Assembly: GCF_905404315.1 (NCBI RefSeq)
Contig: NC_066272.1
Coordinates: 7,378,001-7,442,000, forward strand
Reading direction: 5' to 3'
Source: Leptidea sinapis
Lineage: Eukaryota > Arthropoda > Insecta > Lepidoptera > Pieridae
DNA: 64,000 nucleotides
In this document: positions 11,101 to 22,345 of the stretch, in pieces
Position numbering within the stretch: the first letter of the stretch is position 1
How the letters are laid out: the number at the start of each line of letters is the position of its first letter
Translations under genes and position numbers: made by a program
The notes under the pieces: generated by a model
What the model was told of the DNA's origin: nothing
The model's input: the letters and a program-made list of their open reading frames with translations, nothing else
Databases searched by the model: none

Positions 11101-12419
11101 ATTATTAAGCCTTTAACTAATTTCAGGTGCCTGATAAATTTTACCTTCACCAGAAAATAAGTTTGGCTTTATAGCCAGATAACGTTGCCATGTTCATGAA
11201 CATATATAATAAGAAACATTAAAATATAATCAATGTCTTAATTATATATACTTTTTTTAGGAAAGAAGAGAAAAAACGAGTGAACTGATGTAAGGTAATG
11301 ATCGCTCGTGGTTTGAGCTGGGTAGTGCCGGACTAGAGATTATTGCTATTTATTAGGTACTTACTTAACAGTTTATCTTAGATATATTTGTGTCTTATAT
11401 TTATATAAACATTGTATTTAAAATAAAGAATAAATATTTTGTTAATAAACAAGTATTATACACTCAAAGAAAATTGTTTGACTTACAAAACATATGCATG
11501 CGTAAGCAAATTTGTAGAGCGAATAGTTCTGCTTTGTTATTAAATGTAATGCAATAAAAATGATATTGTTTTACTAAATGCAAACGAAAATCACTGTGCT
11601 CTAGACTGATTAATAGTTCAACGTCGGATTCATTATCTTTTTGTTGTTTGCAGTCGTTCTTTGTTTGTGATATTTGTCAGAAATATTTTTAATCACGCCT
11701 GGACGTAAAAAACGAACTGTAAGGCTGCGTATTGGATATTTGATTAATAGAAAGAGTTTTTGTTTTGACCATTGGCTTTCATTATGTCCTTTTTGTATTT
11801 TATAGGTTATTATTAGTCTTTAATAAACGAAAGAAGAAACAAATGTTGGAACCAAACATCTACCAAAATGTTGAAACTTTTATTTGTGGTAATAACCGCG
11901 TTGCAATATAAAGTATTCCTCACTTAGCTCTGTAGGAGATACATAAAATGATTAGATAATTATTATAGTCTGCAAATAAAATAGACTCATGATTGCACTT
12001 TAAACAATAAAAACAGGTTATCGTATAACTACTCTTTGACAACATGCCCCTTAATTCTTCATACATGCGTTCGTTAATGCATTCCGACAACACGCTCCGA
12101 CAAACGGGGAACGAAAAATATTTTAACTCTTTATTTTTAATAAAATCAATATTCCAGTTTTACAAGCCTTTATTAACATTCTTTTGGTTCTAAAGTTAAA
12201 TGACATCATCTTTATGCCTTGTAATTATTATGACGGGTACTCACGATATTATAATTACAATGTTAAAGTTACGCGATGATAAAAGTTTGAAAACGTATCT
12301 TTATGCCTATCACAAATTTCCCCCATTCTCACTATTGACTGAACGCCTCTCGTTTAGAAAAGACGTTAGAATTTGATCTATATGTGTTATGAACCAAAAT
12401 GTTAATTTATTGCTATAAA
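11101..12419. other. unassigned AT-rich sequence
   Basis: No recognisable gene, RNA or repeat on either strand. Open frames are all short. Confidence 0.4.
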
Positions 12420-13155
12420 AATAGTTATCGTATTATTTGAAGAGGATCCAAAGAAACTGCAAGGTCACGATCACTATGCAAGGAAAGCGAAAAAGATGGT
12501 GAAACGATGAACACCACAAAAACAATATTAATGACCAATTCAATAAAAGAGAAATTAACATAAATACAAACTTCCTAGAATATGTCGAAGAGTACACATA
12601 CCTTGGCCAACTAATATCTCCGGTAGACCCCAGGAAATAAATACAAGATTAACCAATAGATGGAAAAAATATTGGTCTATGAAGGAAGTCATGAAGTCCA
12701 CTAATCTCAGTATTACTATAAAAAGAAAAGTATTTAACACATGTATCCTACCCTGCATTACATATGGATGTGAGACGTGGGCACTCAACAATACCGCACC
12801 GAGAAAGGCTTAAGTACTGCCAAAGGTCTATGGAACAAAATATTACGGGAAATCTCAGAATCACAAAACATCAGCATAAGAGGGGATGGACTGGCCACGT
12901 GTTGAGAGATAGCCAGGAGAAATGGAGCAAAATTGTCACTAATTGGTAGCCAAGGGTTGCACACTGAGCCAGAGGAGACCTCGAACAAGATAGGAGGATG
13001 AACCCAAACCAACAGCGGGCCCGAACTGGAGAAGAGTGCCCCACGACAGACTCCAATGGAAAGAGCTAGAGGAGGACTTTGCCAAGTAGCACACTGAGTT
13101 ATGAGACACACTCTAACTCAGAATAAAGGGGCTTAATAGATAGATAGATAGATAA
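12420..13155 (+). pseudogene. RTE-clade LINE, ORF C-terminus and 3' end
   Basis: Frames on the plus strand give EEYTYLGQLISPVDP and NRWKKYWSMKEVMKS. They continue with ILPCITYGCETWALN and a GHVLRD segment that stands for the family's WAGHVAR. This order (thumb, YGCETW box, then the C-terminal basic part) is standard for RTE/BovB-like insect LINEs. Several frameshifts occur after the YGCETWAL box. A TAGA microsatellite at about 13139-13155 marks the 3' terminus, as usual for RTE. The endonuclease and RT core are absent. Confidence 0.85.
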
Positions 13156-13159
13156 AACG

Positions 13160-13935
13160 AATAATCGAGAACTTTCAATCCGGATCAATTCAATTTGGAT
13201 GGAACATATTTTTAAAAGCCTATGAAAAAACGTAAATATATGTCTTTCATCAATATCACTTAACTGTCTCAAGACCAAGATCAGAAAGGTTAATGGTCTG
13301 GAACAACTCCGGGTCGTTGAAATCTGGAATTTTCATTTACGCGTACAGAGTTGATTTGGGATCTTTAACATCAAATTTGATTTCGTTCAAGCCTCGCAGG
13401 AAATTACTAAGCCCACACAGGGACATATTATTGAAAAGTTTAATTCAAATTAAAATATTTTCATTCAATGTCAGTTATTTGTACAATTATTGAAAATGTC
13501 TGACCTAGATCTGCGAATGGGTTCAAGAAACTCTGTAGGCATAAAATATATCTTTCATAAAATATCAAATTAAATATTTCATGTAATATCATGTCTAAAA
13601 TTGATATTATCTCGCTCCCACAGTTATAAGTCCATTGTCTTTATCATCGTGATCGATGGAGTAGTGAAGACGAAAAAGCGTAAATAATGAACAAACAAAT
13701 CAAGCAAAACAGTAAAATTTCGCACATTCGCCTAAATATATAACTAGTAAGGATGTAGGCGAAAGTAAGTAAGTTAGTTATGGAAAAAAGGTAACAATTT
13801 TGAAAGTTCTCCAAATGACAGGTGAATTTAACAAAAACAAAATGGCCGTTGTACAAAATATCATTGGGTTATCAATATCATCAAAAGCTTCTCATCTCTA
13901 CGATGCATAATTTGAATTTAGTTTCACAATAACTT
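13160..13935. other. unassigned sequence
   Basis: No recognised element. The small open frames at 13293-13493 (plus) and 13644-13856 (minus) have no recognisable motif. Confidence 0.4.
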
Positions 13936-14256
13936 GTTGAAGTTATACTTCTCTAGGCGCGTTGTGAAAAAATTATGAGAGTGAAATTTTAAGACGCGCG
14001 CATCACTGTAACAGGAAAGTAACAGGGTGAAGTTGATTCCTAAACTTTTCTGATATTTGCGAAATTTTAAATTATTTTTTGGTTTCTTCGTCCATTACTA
14101 GGATAGGCAAAGGGTTAGAGCCCGTACAGCCGTATTTGTTATTTAATAATTAATTTTCAAAACCATCTTTGCAAGATTTTCGTAGAATAGCACGAGGAAT
14201 AAATAATTTTAAGGATTTTTACTTTGTCAGGCCGAAGAAGTATAACTTCTTGCGTG
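13936..14256. repeat. short TIR element (MITE-like)
   Basis: GAAGTTATACTTCTCTAGGC at the left is mirrored by CGAAGAAGTATAACTTCTTG at the right, about 300 bp apart. The interior has GACGCGCGCATCACTGTAAC and AAAGTAACAGGGTGAAGTTG, which I recall from dispersed lepidopteran repeats. There is no transposase frame. The superfamily is not determined. Confidence 0.6.
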
Positions 14257-15149
14257 CCTACATAAGTACACACACATTTTATTTTCATTAATTTTATATT
14301 AGTTGGCCATCGTGCAATTAAAATTTATAAAATCCTATTTCTTACACGATTATTTACACATCAATGACTGTTTTAGCATCACTTTCTTAAACGTATATCA
14401 TTTGTAATTCTCTTCAAGAAAAGTGTCAGTTTAAACCCATCGCAAAGACGTGCTGATTTATTGATGAGGTTTCACGAGCTGTTCCCGCATCAGACAAACT
14501 TTACACTTCGTTACTGATTCGGAAGTATTTGGTGTAAATTTCCATTTGATTTATACTTCTCCTTCTTTATTAAATCAAAGTTTGTTTAGCTTTACATTTA
14601 TTTATATCAATATTATTATACCTATTTATTATACCTCAGTGCAAAAGTGTAACAAGTATGAAATTTTGTAAGTTTGAGATGAGTATGAGAAATTGTTTCA
14701 TAAACGAAAACCGACTATTACCAAAGAGAAACAAGTCGATAAGTAAATACAGTTTAGTTTGTACTTCCAATGTTTCTTCATAAGTCTAGAATATTATCGT
14801 CCCATACAGTAATAACTCGAGTTGTTTATTTTGGAACCCTTTTCTATGTGGAACTGATGTATCGTTATGAATGCTTCGGTATCAATGCATTATAATCACA
14901 ATGAGGTGTAAACGTAACATTAATCATTTTATTATTATCATGTTACAACCCTAATAAATATAAATCCAGTGCCCTGATGATTGTTTTCAGTGAACTCCTA
15001 AACAAACGAAGAGATTTTAATGGGGATAACTTCATGGAGTGCAATTTAGTCCGACTTGAGAGATAGGATAGTATTTATTTTGATTTGAGACCCATAATTA
15101 TTTTTATTTCAAATGTTTGTTTTGTATGGACATATTTTCTGTGAGAGAA
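14257..15149. other. unassigned AT-rich sequence
   Basis: I see no gene or known repeat here. Confidence 0.4.
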
Positions 15150-15312
15150 TTCATTGACGCATGGTTTGACAGTTCTTCTGTCAAACAATTTCATTATAAC
15201 AATAGCGAGCATATTTTATACGAAATAATTCTTGATGTTATGAAATATAATTGACAAATTCATTAAGAAATGGTATTCATTTATGATGTGCAGAACGTCT
15301 GTCGGATCAGCT
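15150..15312 (-). repeat. H-type repeat fragment
   Basis: The end GAACGTCTGTCGGATCAGCT is the reverse complement of the lepidopteran AGCTGACCCGACAGACGTTC repeat end. The limits on the left are approximate. Confidence 0.5.
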
Positions 15313-15745
15313 AGTCTTTTTCTATAATTATTATTAAAAGCTTTTCTTTAACTTTTTGTGTTAGTAGTTAGTTAGTTGGTTTGGGACCAGCTCTACTGGA
15401 TAATTTATCCAAGGTAGACGTACACGTCAACAATTTTGAGAATACAGTTCCCAACTGCTACGAGAGTAGGTGCGACATGGACCTTAGGCATGTATTTATT
15501 GATGTAGTACTCTTAAAATGATCATATTATGTTCCATTGTATCTTTGAAATGTATAACACTTCGATGGCAATATTGTTCCGTCGACGACGTCGTTTGAGA
15601 ATAACTGGTCCATACAACATACTGTAAAGTATTTAGACTAAGTGTACATTTGAATACCAGCTTCTACGCTTCACACATTGTATATCTAGAGGGCACTTGT
15701 ACTCTAGAGTGACAATTGAGTCACTTCACCATGTAGATACCTATG

Positions 15746-15944
15746 TAATTTGTTATGTTTTAAAATGATAACCCTCATTTTTGGAATTAATTATAAAAAT
15801 AAAACTGAAACTGAAACCAAAATTTTATCAACGAAACGCTACTCGCACGGTTGGCTCAGTTGGACAGAGCGCTCGCACGGAACACGAGAGGTCGCGGGTT
15901 GGAGTCCCGCATCGTTCATAAAATTTTGTTTTCAGTTTTATTTG
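15746..15944 (+). repeat. family T element: tRNA-like unit between inverted arms, with 14-bp target duplication
   Basis: TGTAGATACCTATG occurs at 15732-15745 and again at 15945-15958, a 14-bp exact duplication that fixes both ends. Inside, the left arm has AATTTGTTATG, a decayed TGATAACCCTC block and AACCAAAATTTTATCAACG. The tRNA-like unit (15845-15917) and the right arm TTCATAAAATTTTGTTTTCA follow, ending TTTATTTG. The A box is intact; the B box has one change (GGTTGGAGTCC) and the anticodon stem one mismatch. Both arms share a CTGAAA variant not seen in other copies, as if homogenised or copied from one another. The loop GGA is kept. Confidence 0.75.
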
Positions 15945-16102
15945 TGTAGATACCTATGATTTAAAATAAATTTTATAGTCTTATAACCATTTTAACATTT
16001 GTACATGAAAATAAATTCACAAATAATTTTATTTTAGATCTAAAGTTAAAGAAAATCGATAATCGATATTCGATCTCATACTGGGCTGCAGCGAGATCAG
16101 AT

Positions 16103-16420
16103 GTGAAATTCAAATTCAACTATTTTTATTGAATAAAGGATATGAAGTCACATATTATCACCCAAGTCAAAATTATTACCCATTTGAAAAAGTATGCCTC
16201 AGACCTGAAGAACGGGAGCAAAAACTCAGCGGGCCTTTTTTTCCTAAAAATATTACTACAATGTACTATAGTACATTATTACTTAATAACCTGAGGGCTG
16301 TCACTCCATTCCTAATCTGTGTTATCTATAAGAAAGTCATTTATGCTATATTTACGTTTACTACACAATCGTTTCTTAAGGCTAGACACCAAGCCAATGG
16401 CCTTGAGGAATCGAGCTGAG
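16103..16420 (-). repeat. LINE family LB, 3' UTR end
   Basis: The stretch matches the 3' flank of the 44.0-45.6 kb LINE in the same orientation. Shared blocks are CTCAGCGGGCCTTTTTTT, AATAACCTGAGGGCTGTCAC and AAGAAAGTCATTTATG. It ends at GAAATTCAAATTCAACTATT, the AT-rich 3' terminus read from the minus strand. It lies tail-outward just upstream of a plus-strand LB relative. Confidence 0.75.
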
Positions 16421-16694
16421 CTAGGTTACCTCTCTCGCACAAGATCGCCATAGCTTTAATTCAGAATTAGAAGCATTTTTAATTTACACGAGTAACTTTG
16501 TCATGTTAAATAAATATTTGTGTACAATTAATTAATTTTCGTACATTTTTTATCTAGATTGAATCATTAACTTGGCTCCAACTGTAAGTGTTAGGGGTAT
16601 TTTGGTAATATTTTTATTAGATAAGAAATAGAAATTTAAAGAAAAAATCAATTTTCTTCCCATATTCAATAATATATAATTATTAAGTTCGGTG

Positions 16695-17890
16695 AGAAGT
16701 CTTTGGGTTCATGTATTGAGCTGGGTGTTCCACAAGGGTCTATCTTGGGTCCCTTTTTGTTTCTAGTGTATGTCAATGATCTACGATATTACGCTACCAA
16801 TTTGTGCAACATAGTCCTTTTTGCTGATGACACTTCGTTAATTTTCAAAGTGGATAGATCGAAAGAAAACTTTGATGATGTAAACAAATCACTTTCATGT
16901 ATATTAAAATGGTTTAATATGAATAATCTTCTGCTAAATGCCGATAAAACAAAATGCATTAAATTTACTATGCCAAATGTGAAACAATATCCAACTAATA
17001 TTAAACTCAAGGAGGAGTCACTTAGTCTTGTAGATTCTACAGTATTTCTGGGGCTTCACATTGATTCAAAACTAAAATGGTGCCCCCAAATAGAATCACT
17101 TGCAGGTAGACTTGCCTTAGCAGCGTATGCGGTTCGAACAATTAGACAACTAACTAACGAATCGACGGCTAGACTTGTGTACTTTACCTGCTTTCATAGT
17201 GTTATGACGTATGGCATTCTGCTATGGGGTAACTCGGCAGATATCCAAACAATCTTTGTTTTACAGAAGAGGGCAATTCGTGGCATATATATTATGAAAC
17301 CTCGCGACTCATTGCGTGACCGTTTTAAAGATATAAATATTTTAACAGTAACTTCCCAATATATTTATGAAAATTTATTGTATACGCATAGAAACAAAGA
17401 TAATCTGCTGAAATGAAATGATATACATAACATTAATACAAGATACAAGAATAAATTGTTGATTCCAAGATACCGACTACAAAAACTTAACGATTCTTTC
17501 ATTGGAAACTCTGTGCTTTTCTATAACAAACTCCCATCAAAAGTGACAGAGCTATCAATTCAAATTTCAATTCAATCAATTCGTCATTTCAAATCTTATA
17601 TTAAAAAACAATTAATTAAGGAAGCCTATTATAGAATATGATTTTATAAATGCCAAGATAGCCTGGCCAGATGTCGCTCCATCTCGCAATGACAACTTGA
17701 CAATACCTTAGGTTCTTGTAAACCGGTGTAGAGCTATGACTAGTTTTTGTATAATATAGTGCAATAGTATAATAATTATGGATACAACTTTGTATTTTTG
17801 TATATTAGAATAATTTATTTTGTGACGATTCAAAGTGATCCTCGAGATTTTATTGAATAAAGATATTCTGATTCTGATTCTGATATTTTT
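16695..17890 (+). pseudogene. CR1-like LINE (LB relative): reverse transcriptase C-terminal half to 3' end
   Basis: A 237-codon frame (16703-17416) starts inside the RT domain at GVPQGSILGPFLFLVYVNDL. It holds the catalytic FADDTS, then the NNLLLNADKTKCIKF and VFLGLHIDSKLKW blocks, and MTYGILLWGNSADI of the thumb and connection. A TGA at 17414 interrupts it. The frame resumes at 17456-17641 (LFYNKLPSKVTE, then FKSYIKKQLIKEAYY), the normal C-terminus. The 3' end carries an ATTCTG repeat near 17865, which is typical of CR1. Fingers and endonuclease are missing, so it is a 5'-truncated dead copy. It shares about half its residues with the 44-45 kb element. Confidence 0.88.
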
Positions 17891-18840
17891 TGTAAAAATA
17901 TAAGCTTTATATATACCGTCAAGATATCCTTTCAATTATGCGCTATTTTGGATTCATCATCATCAATTTCATGGGATAGCGGCATTAAAATGCCATATCT
18001 ATCAGAACTATCACTTATACAGCCCTAGTGCTTCGAAGCTAGTGTATGCTGCTGGCAACACCAATTTTCTTCCTCGACAGTATGGGTTTACCTTTCCAAA
18101 TAACTGCGGTATTGATCGTACTCATTCAAAATATAATTTAAGTTGGTATGTACATATTATATCAACATTTGTAGTTCCGTATGTTAGAAGCAATCAACAT
18201 AGCCAGTAGTTATTGGGAATGTACATAGAGAAGCTATGAATAGAGTTGTATCCCGCTCTGTGTGCCGGCGTTCAAAGTAAACTGTACAATGTTTCCTTAA
18301 ACTTTGGTCAACAAGTTGTTTCATGAACCTTTCATGAACTTACTACACTTAATCTACACTGTGTGCAGTATTGTTTTTAATAGATACAATTTTAACCGAT
18401 TTCAGTTATAGTATAAACACAACTTTTAAACTAACGTTTTAACAACCCTTAAGGAAAGCGATGATGGCTGGATCTTTATGATAAAAATATTATACTTGAA
18501 TTATCGAATAATTATTAACTTTTGATTTGATTTAAATTAATCTTGGTATTTTCATTTTAACCAGATCATTATTAAAAATATTTAAAGGGGGTTTTTATGT
18601 TTCTTAAATTTAATAGCTGAAATTTTGATGTGTCATTTTGAGCTCCATCTGTAAAATGCAATTGCTTGACTACTATAATTGCTATTATGATAACATGATA
18701 TGAGTTAACTTTAAACCAATATAAAAAAAATCATAAACAAAGAAAAATTATACCCCTTGCTTGCATCATGCTATTATCACCTTATTATAAGAGAAATATA
18801 TAAGAAATTGTATCATAAAAAACATACATTTTGTAATTTT
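17891..18840. other. unassigned sequence
   Basis: No recognised repeat or coding segment. Confidence 0.4.
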
Positions 18841-19190
18841 GTTGCTCAGATATGATTTCATTGCTTGTAAAAGTCATGTAACCTACGTTGGTGGCAGTTT
18901 ACTGTGTAAAGCTATTCCAACTTTCTTATTTACAATCTTATTTTGTAATTAGTATTTTGTTGCTCAGATTTGATCTCATAGCTTGTAAAATTCATTTAGC
19001 CTAAGTTGTTGGCAGTTGACTGTGTATAGCTGTTCCTACTTTTAATATACGATCTTATTTTGTATTTTTTTAATTTTGTTCCTCAGATTTGATTTTTTTT
19101 TTTGAAAAAGTTGTGTAACTTACGTTGGAGTCAGTTCACTGTTTAAAGCTATTCTTGCTTTCTAATTTACAATCTTACTAAAATGAATCT
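18841..19190. repeat. three tandem units of about 118 bp
   Basis: GTTGCTCAGAT or GTTCCTCAGAT begins units at 18841, 18959 and 19078, giving spacings of 118 and 119. Each has GATTT, a TTGTAAAA-like stretch, CTACGTTGGTGGCAGTT or a close variant, AAAGCTATTC and TACAATCTTATTTTG. The units have diverged, so the triplication is old. The array abuts a family T insertion. Confidence 0.8.
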
Positions 19191-19202
19191 TATTTTATAT
19201 CC

Positions 19203-19367
19203 ACAACAAAAAATTAAAACAAAATTTTATGAACGATGCGGGACTCGAACCTGCGACCTCTCGCGTTCCGCGTGAGCGGAACTTTCCAACTGAGCCAACC
19301 GTTCGAGTGACGTATCATTTTTAAAATCTTGTATGCTTTGCTCAACCCTCAGGTTATGGCTTCATAA
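19203..19367 (-). repeat. family T element, simple form, with 9-bp target duplication
   Basis: TTTATATCC at 19194-19202 recurs at 19368-19376, bounding the insertion. On the minus strand the order is ATGAAGCCATAACCTGAGGG, GATACGTCACTC, the tRNA-like unit (19231-19304) and TTCATAAAATTTTGTTTTAA. The acceptor stem is perfectly paired and the B box GGTTCGAGTCC intact. The D stem and anticodon stem each carry changes, and the loop still holds GGA. This copy lacks the extra inverted arm seen at 15.7 and 46.7 kb, so the arm is a variable part. Confidence 0.72.
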
Positions 19368-19376
19368 TTTATATCC

Positions 19377-21049
19377 GCTAGAAACAGGAAGCACCTTTTG
19401 CTTTTGAATTCAAATAACATATTATGACGATCGTATTAATTGAAATGCAAATGATTTGAAGTGAACACAGTAAATGTATAAGTATCTAAAAGTATGAACG
19501 GAACTCTAGAGCTGACAGACGTCCCTAGGTGTCCTGTGGATATCAGCAGACGCTCAAAAAAGAGCTATTTTGCGAACTATTCAAAATATGTGTTTCTAGT
19601 AAAAATATCCTCGGTGAATCTTCGACATACTTTATTTTGAGATACATTTTATTTCTTTCTGGTTATAAATAAAACTCTTTAATATTTGCTTTAGCTTTTA
19701 TAGACTCAAGTGTATAATAACATGATGAATAAAAATTCATTTGACTGATGTCCGAGGAAATTAAATCTTTCGAAATTGTTCTTACTTTAAAATATCTTTC
19801 AATACTAAGCGATATTCAGCCATTTCTCTCGAGTCAACTGTCGAATACAATGCACGTTCTGATTTCAGTGAATTCCTTTCAATCAAATCGTTGATATGAA
19901 AAATCGTTTATTTTCACACTTCGGATGAAACTATGAATTAAAAATTAATACGATCATGAATTATAGCATATAGTTTCATAATTATTTTTCTATGATTATT
20001 TAGTTAGTAATTATCTTCAAATACCACTCACAATTTCCTGTTTGCTTAATTATTTCATTAATAAGATACACATTAGTAAGTGTTACTATTTATATATCTA
20101 AATTAAACGTATGCTCAACGTTACTAAACTTATGGTAAAAACAATTTAGAAAAATAAAATAAAAGAAGTTTAATAAAACTAATAAACACGCTTTGGTTGT
20201 AAAGATAATTGAAATTAAAAAGGAACAACAATTCCTGCCTTATAAATACGACGACGATAAATGAAAAAAATTTATAAATTAACGAAAAATTTTAGTATGC
20301 AAATTGAAACATAGAATAATTTTATCAAATTCATGTCATTCATTGTCATCAGTCCTCGATAAATCTACGAAGTTTGAACAAAATCTGGCCGTTTAAAGTG
20401 GGTTATAATCGCGCTCAAATGAGTCGGTTACAACCAAAAATACATACAGGTGAAGCAAATAAAAGCGTGTAAAAATAATGAATTTACTATTAATTAATTG
20501 CTAACTATTCTATATTTTTAACGACAAGGACACCAGTTTTTTTTATAAAAGTAAATTTGAAAATATATCAAAATCATAATCTAATTTAAATATTTTATTG
20601 TAGTTTATACATATTAATTGTGACTTGAATGGGAGAGTTTAATCCGTAGTTATTTCTATAAAATTGTATAGATATTGGGAATAAGTACCTATTCGAAAAT
20701 TAAATGTGGGTACACAAATGTCAATATTTTTTTTACAAATTATTTTAATAACAACCTATGTAAAACGATGACACAAAAATTAGAACGTCATTAAAACACT
20801 CAAATTAGACGAAGAAATAAAAAAATAAATTGATGAAAAACCATCACAAGAGTTACTATGTACAGTATATGTATCAATTCAAACTGTTAATGAATAAAGG
20901 TATTATTGAAGCATTAATAACAGTAAATAATATATTAACTTTAAAATAAATTACTTGAATCAGAGTTCTCAATGAAACGATTATCAAGCCACTATAAGTA
21001 GCATCGGTTCACGAGTATATTTCAGGGCAGGAACGATCCACCTCAATAT
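19377..21049. other. unassigned, very AT-rich sequence
   Basis: No gene or known repeat seen. Open frames are short on both strands. Confidence 0.45.
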
Positions 21050-21122
21050 CAGCTGTGAAGCAGTAATATGCAAAAGCATTATTATATTTTGCTTTGAAGG
21101 GTTCTGTAACCAATGAAATTTT
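21050..21122 (-). repeat. degenerate N1 fragment
   Basis: AGCTGTGAAGCAGTAATATG, a GCATTATTATATTTTG stretch and GAAGGGTTCTGTAACCAATG correspond to the middle of N1 in minus orientation. Confidence 0.55.
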
Positions 21123-21127
21123 TGAAT

Positions 21128-21345
21128 GAATAATTGTGCTCCGGAATTGGGACCGATCCCTACGCGTCTATTCCGGATCTCTTACTCACCAGGAGTAGTC
21201 TTGAAATTATGGAAGGCTACTTTAGTGAATCCGATCTTCTTAGGTGCATGCTCATATTCTTTCAACTACCGTCTCATTTCCATAACTTCAATCTTCTCCA
21301 AAGTTATAGAGTCGTTTATCATCAAAGCAATTGAAAGCTGAAAAC
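21128..21345 (+). pseudogene. LA reverse transcriptase, N-terminal (fingers) fragment
   Basis: The open frame reads NNCAPELGPIPTRLFRISYS, then GVVLKLWKATLVNPI and, after a short change, FNYRLISITSIFSKVIES. This matches the region before the RT palm in Jockey/CR1-type LINEs: the LKTCAPEL helix, then WK.A.V.PI and the NYRPI.ITS.LSK.ME motif. The segment is missing from the 51 kb LA copy, so the two complement each other. In-frame losses include the KKGDR-type loop and the NYRP proline. It abuts a degenerate N1 piece. Confidence 0.7.
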
Positions 21346-21956
21346 TTTAAGAACAATTCACACACAAGCTTTATTATCACTTAAATTATCCCTTACATTG
21401 TAATATTACTTTCTATATGTTTTCGTTTGATTTAAACTTTGGAGTTGTTAAGATAAATTTACATTATGTTTTCCGGAAATATAATATCGAACGTAATTCA
21501 AATAACAGTTAACTTTAAACATAAGTGATTAAGGATCAGCAAAACAACTTATTTTTGCAAAGGATAATTACAATCGGTAATTATCCTTTGCCAGATAACA
21601 TAGATCATTAATATTAATTTTGAAATACATTAACCAGAAAAGCTCCTAAATATGATTATACAAGAACACAGTATATTTTAAAATATGGTTTTGATACAAA
21701 TAATAAAACAAATCTTTGTTGCTATGATTTCAAAGACACGATCAGCCATTTTGCTGTATTCTTGAAATGTTCCAAACTTGAGACGACTTTGCGGCGTAAA
21801 ACTTTTTAAAGGCGTTGATAATTATTATTGATGTTAATAAGCACTGCTTATGAATATTTAGTAAATGTTAAAGTAAGATTCATGTTTGAATATTTATGAT
21901 GTTGGCATAGTCTTGATATAATAATGAATTTAAAATAAACTAAGCGATTTCTTATT
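21346..21956. other. unassigned sequence with one perfect hairpin
   Basis: Only the hairpin at 21557-21591 stands out: arms GCAAAGGATAATTAC and GTAATTATCCTTTGC, 15 bp each, loop of 5. Confidence 0.45.
21557..21591. repeat. perfect 15-bp inverted repeat, 5-nt loop
   Basis: GCAAAGGATAATTAC (21557-21571) and GTAATTATCCTTTGC (21577-21591) are exact complements around loop AATCG. It may be the core of a small palindromic element; nothing identifies a function. Confidence 0.7.
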
Positions 21957-22345
21957 TTTTTATTTTATTTATTGGGGTAAACAAACAGTGATACATTAGA
22001 TCTTACTAACTAAGGTACATTATATTGTAATATTAAATGTGTCACCAGCACCGTTAACCACAGATTAATTATAAAGAGCGTGGAAAAAGTACAACAAACT
22101 ATAAATTTTAAACAATATAAAAGGTTGTTAGTTATGATTTCAATGCTTGTACTATTTGATTTTTAAACACTCCAACTGACGTGCACAAAGTATCAATATG
22201 ATTAAAATTTACATAATAAGCTCCACCAATTAGATATAACGGCAAGTGTTTGCCTGCGGTTGTACGAGATAATGTGGTGGCAAAAAGTTGATGAGCTCTA
22301 CGAAAATTAGAACTCGTAGGAACTTTGTACATTATCTTATTTGTA
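21957..22345 (-). pseudogene. possible LINE C-terminus and 3' UTR
   Basis: A minus frame (22132-22332) reads HQLFATTLSRTTAGKHLPLY and ends SVGVFKNQIVQALKS. This has the look of LINE ORF2 C-termini, which close with a ...FKN.L..L helix. The downstream minus sequence ends in ATAAATAAAATAAAAAA, like a LINE tail. No catalytic part is present and the family is unknown. Confidence 0.4.

Noticed and set aside
15741..15959. 69-codon frame through the tRNA-like unit
   Set aside because: It overlaps the bounded T element and crosses the cloverleaf; not a protein.
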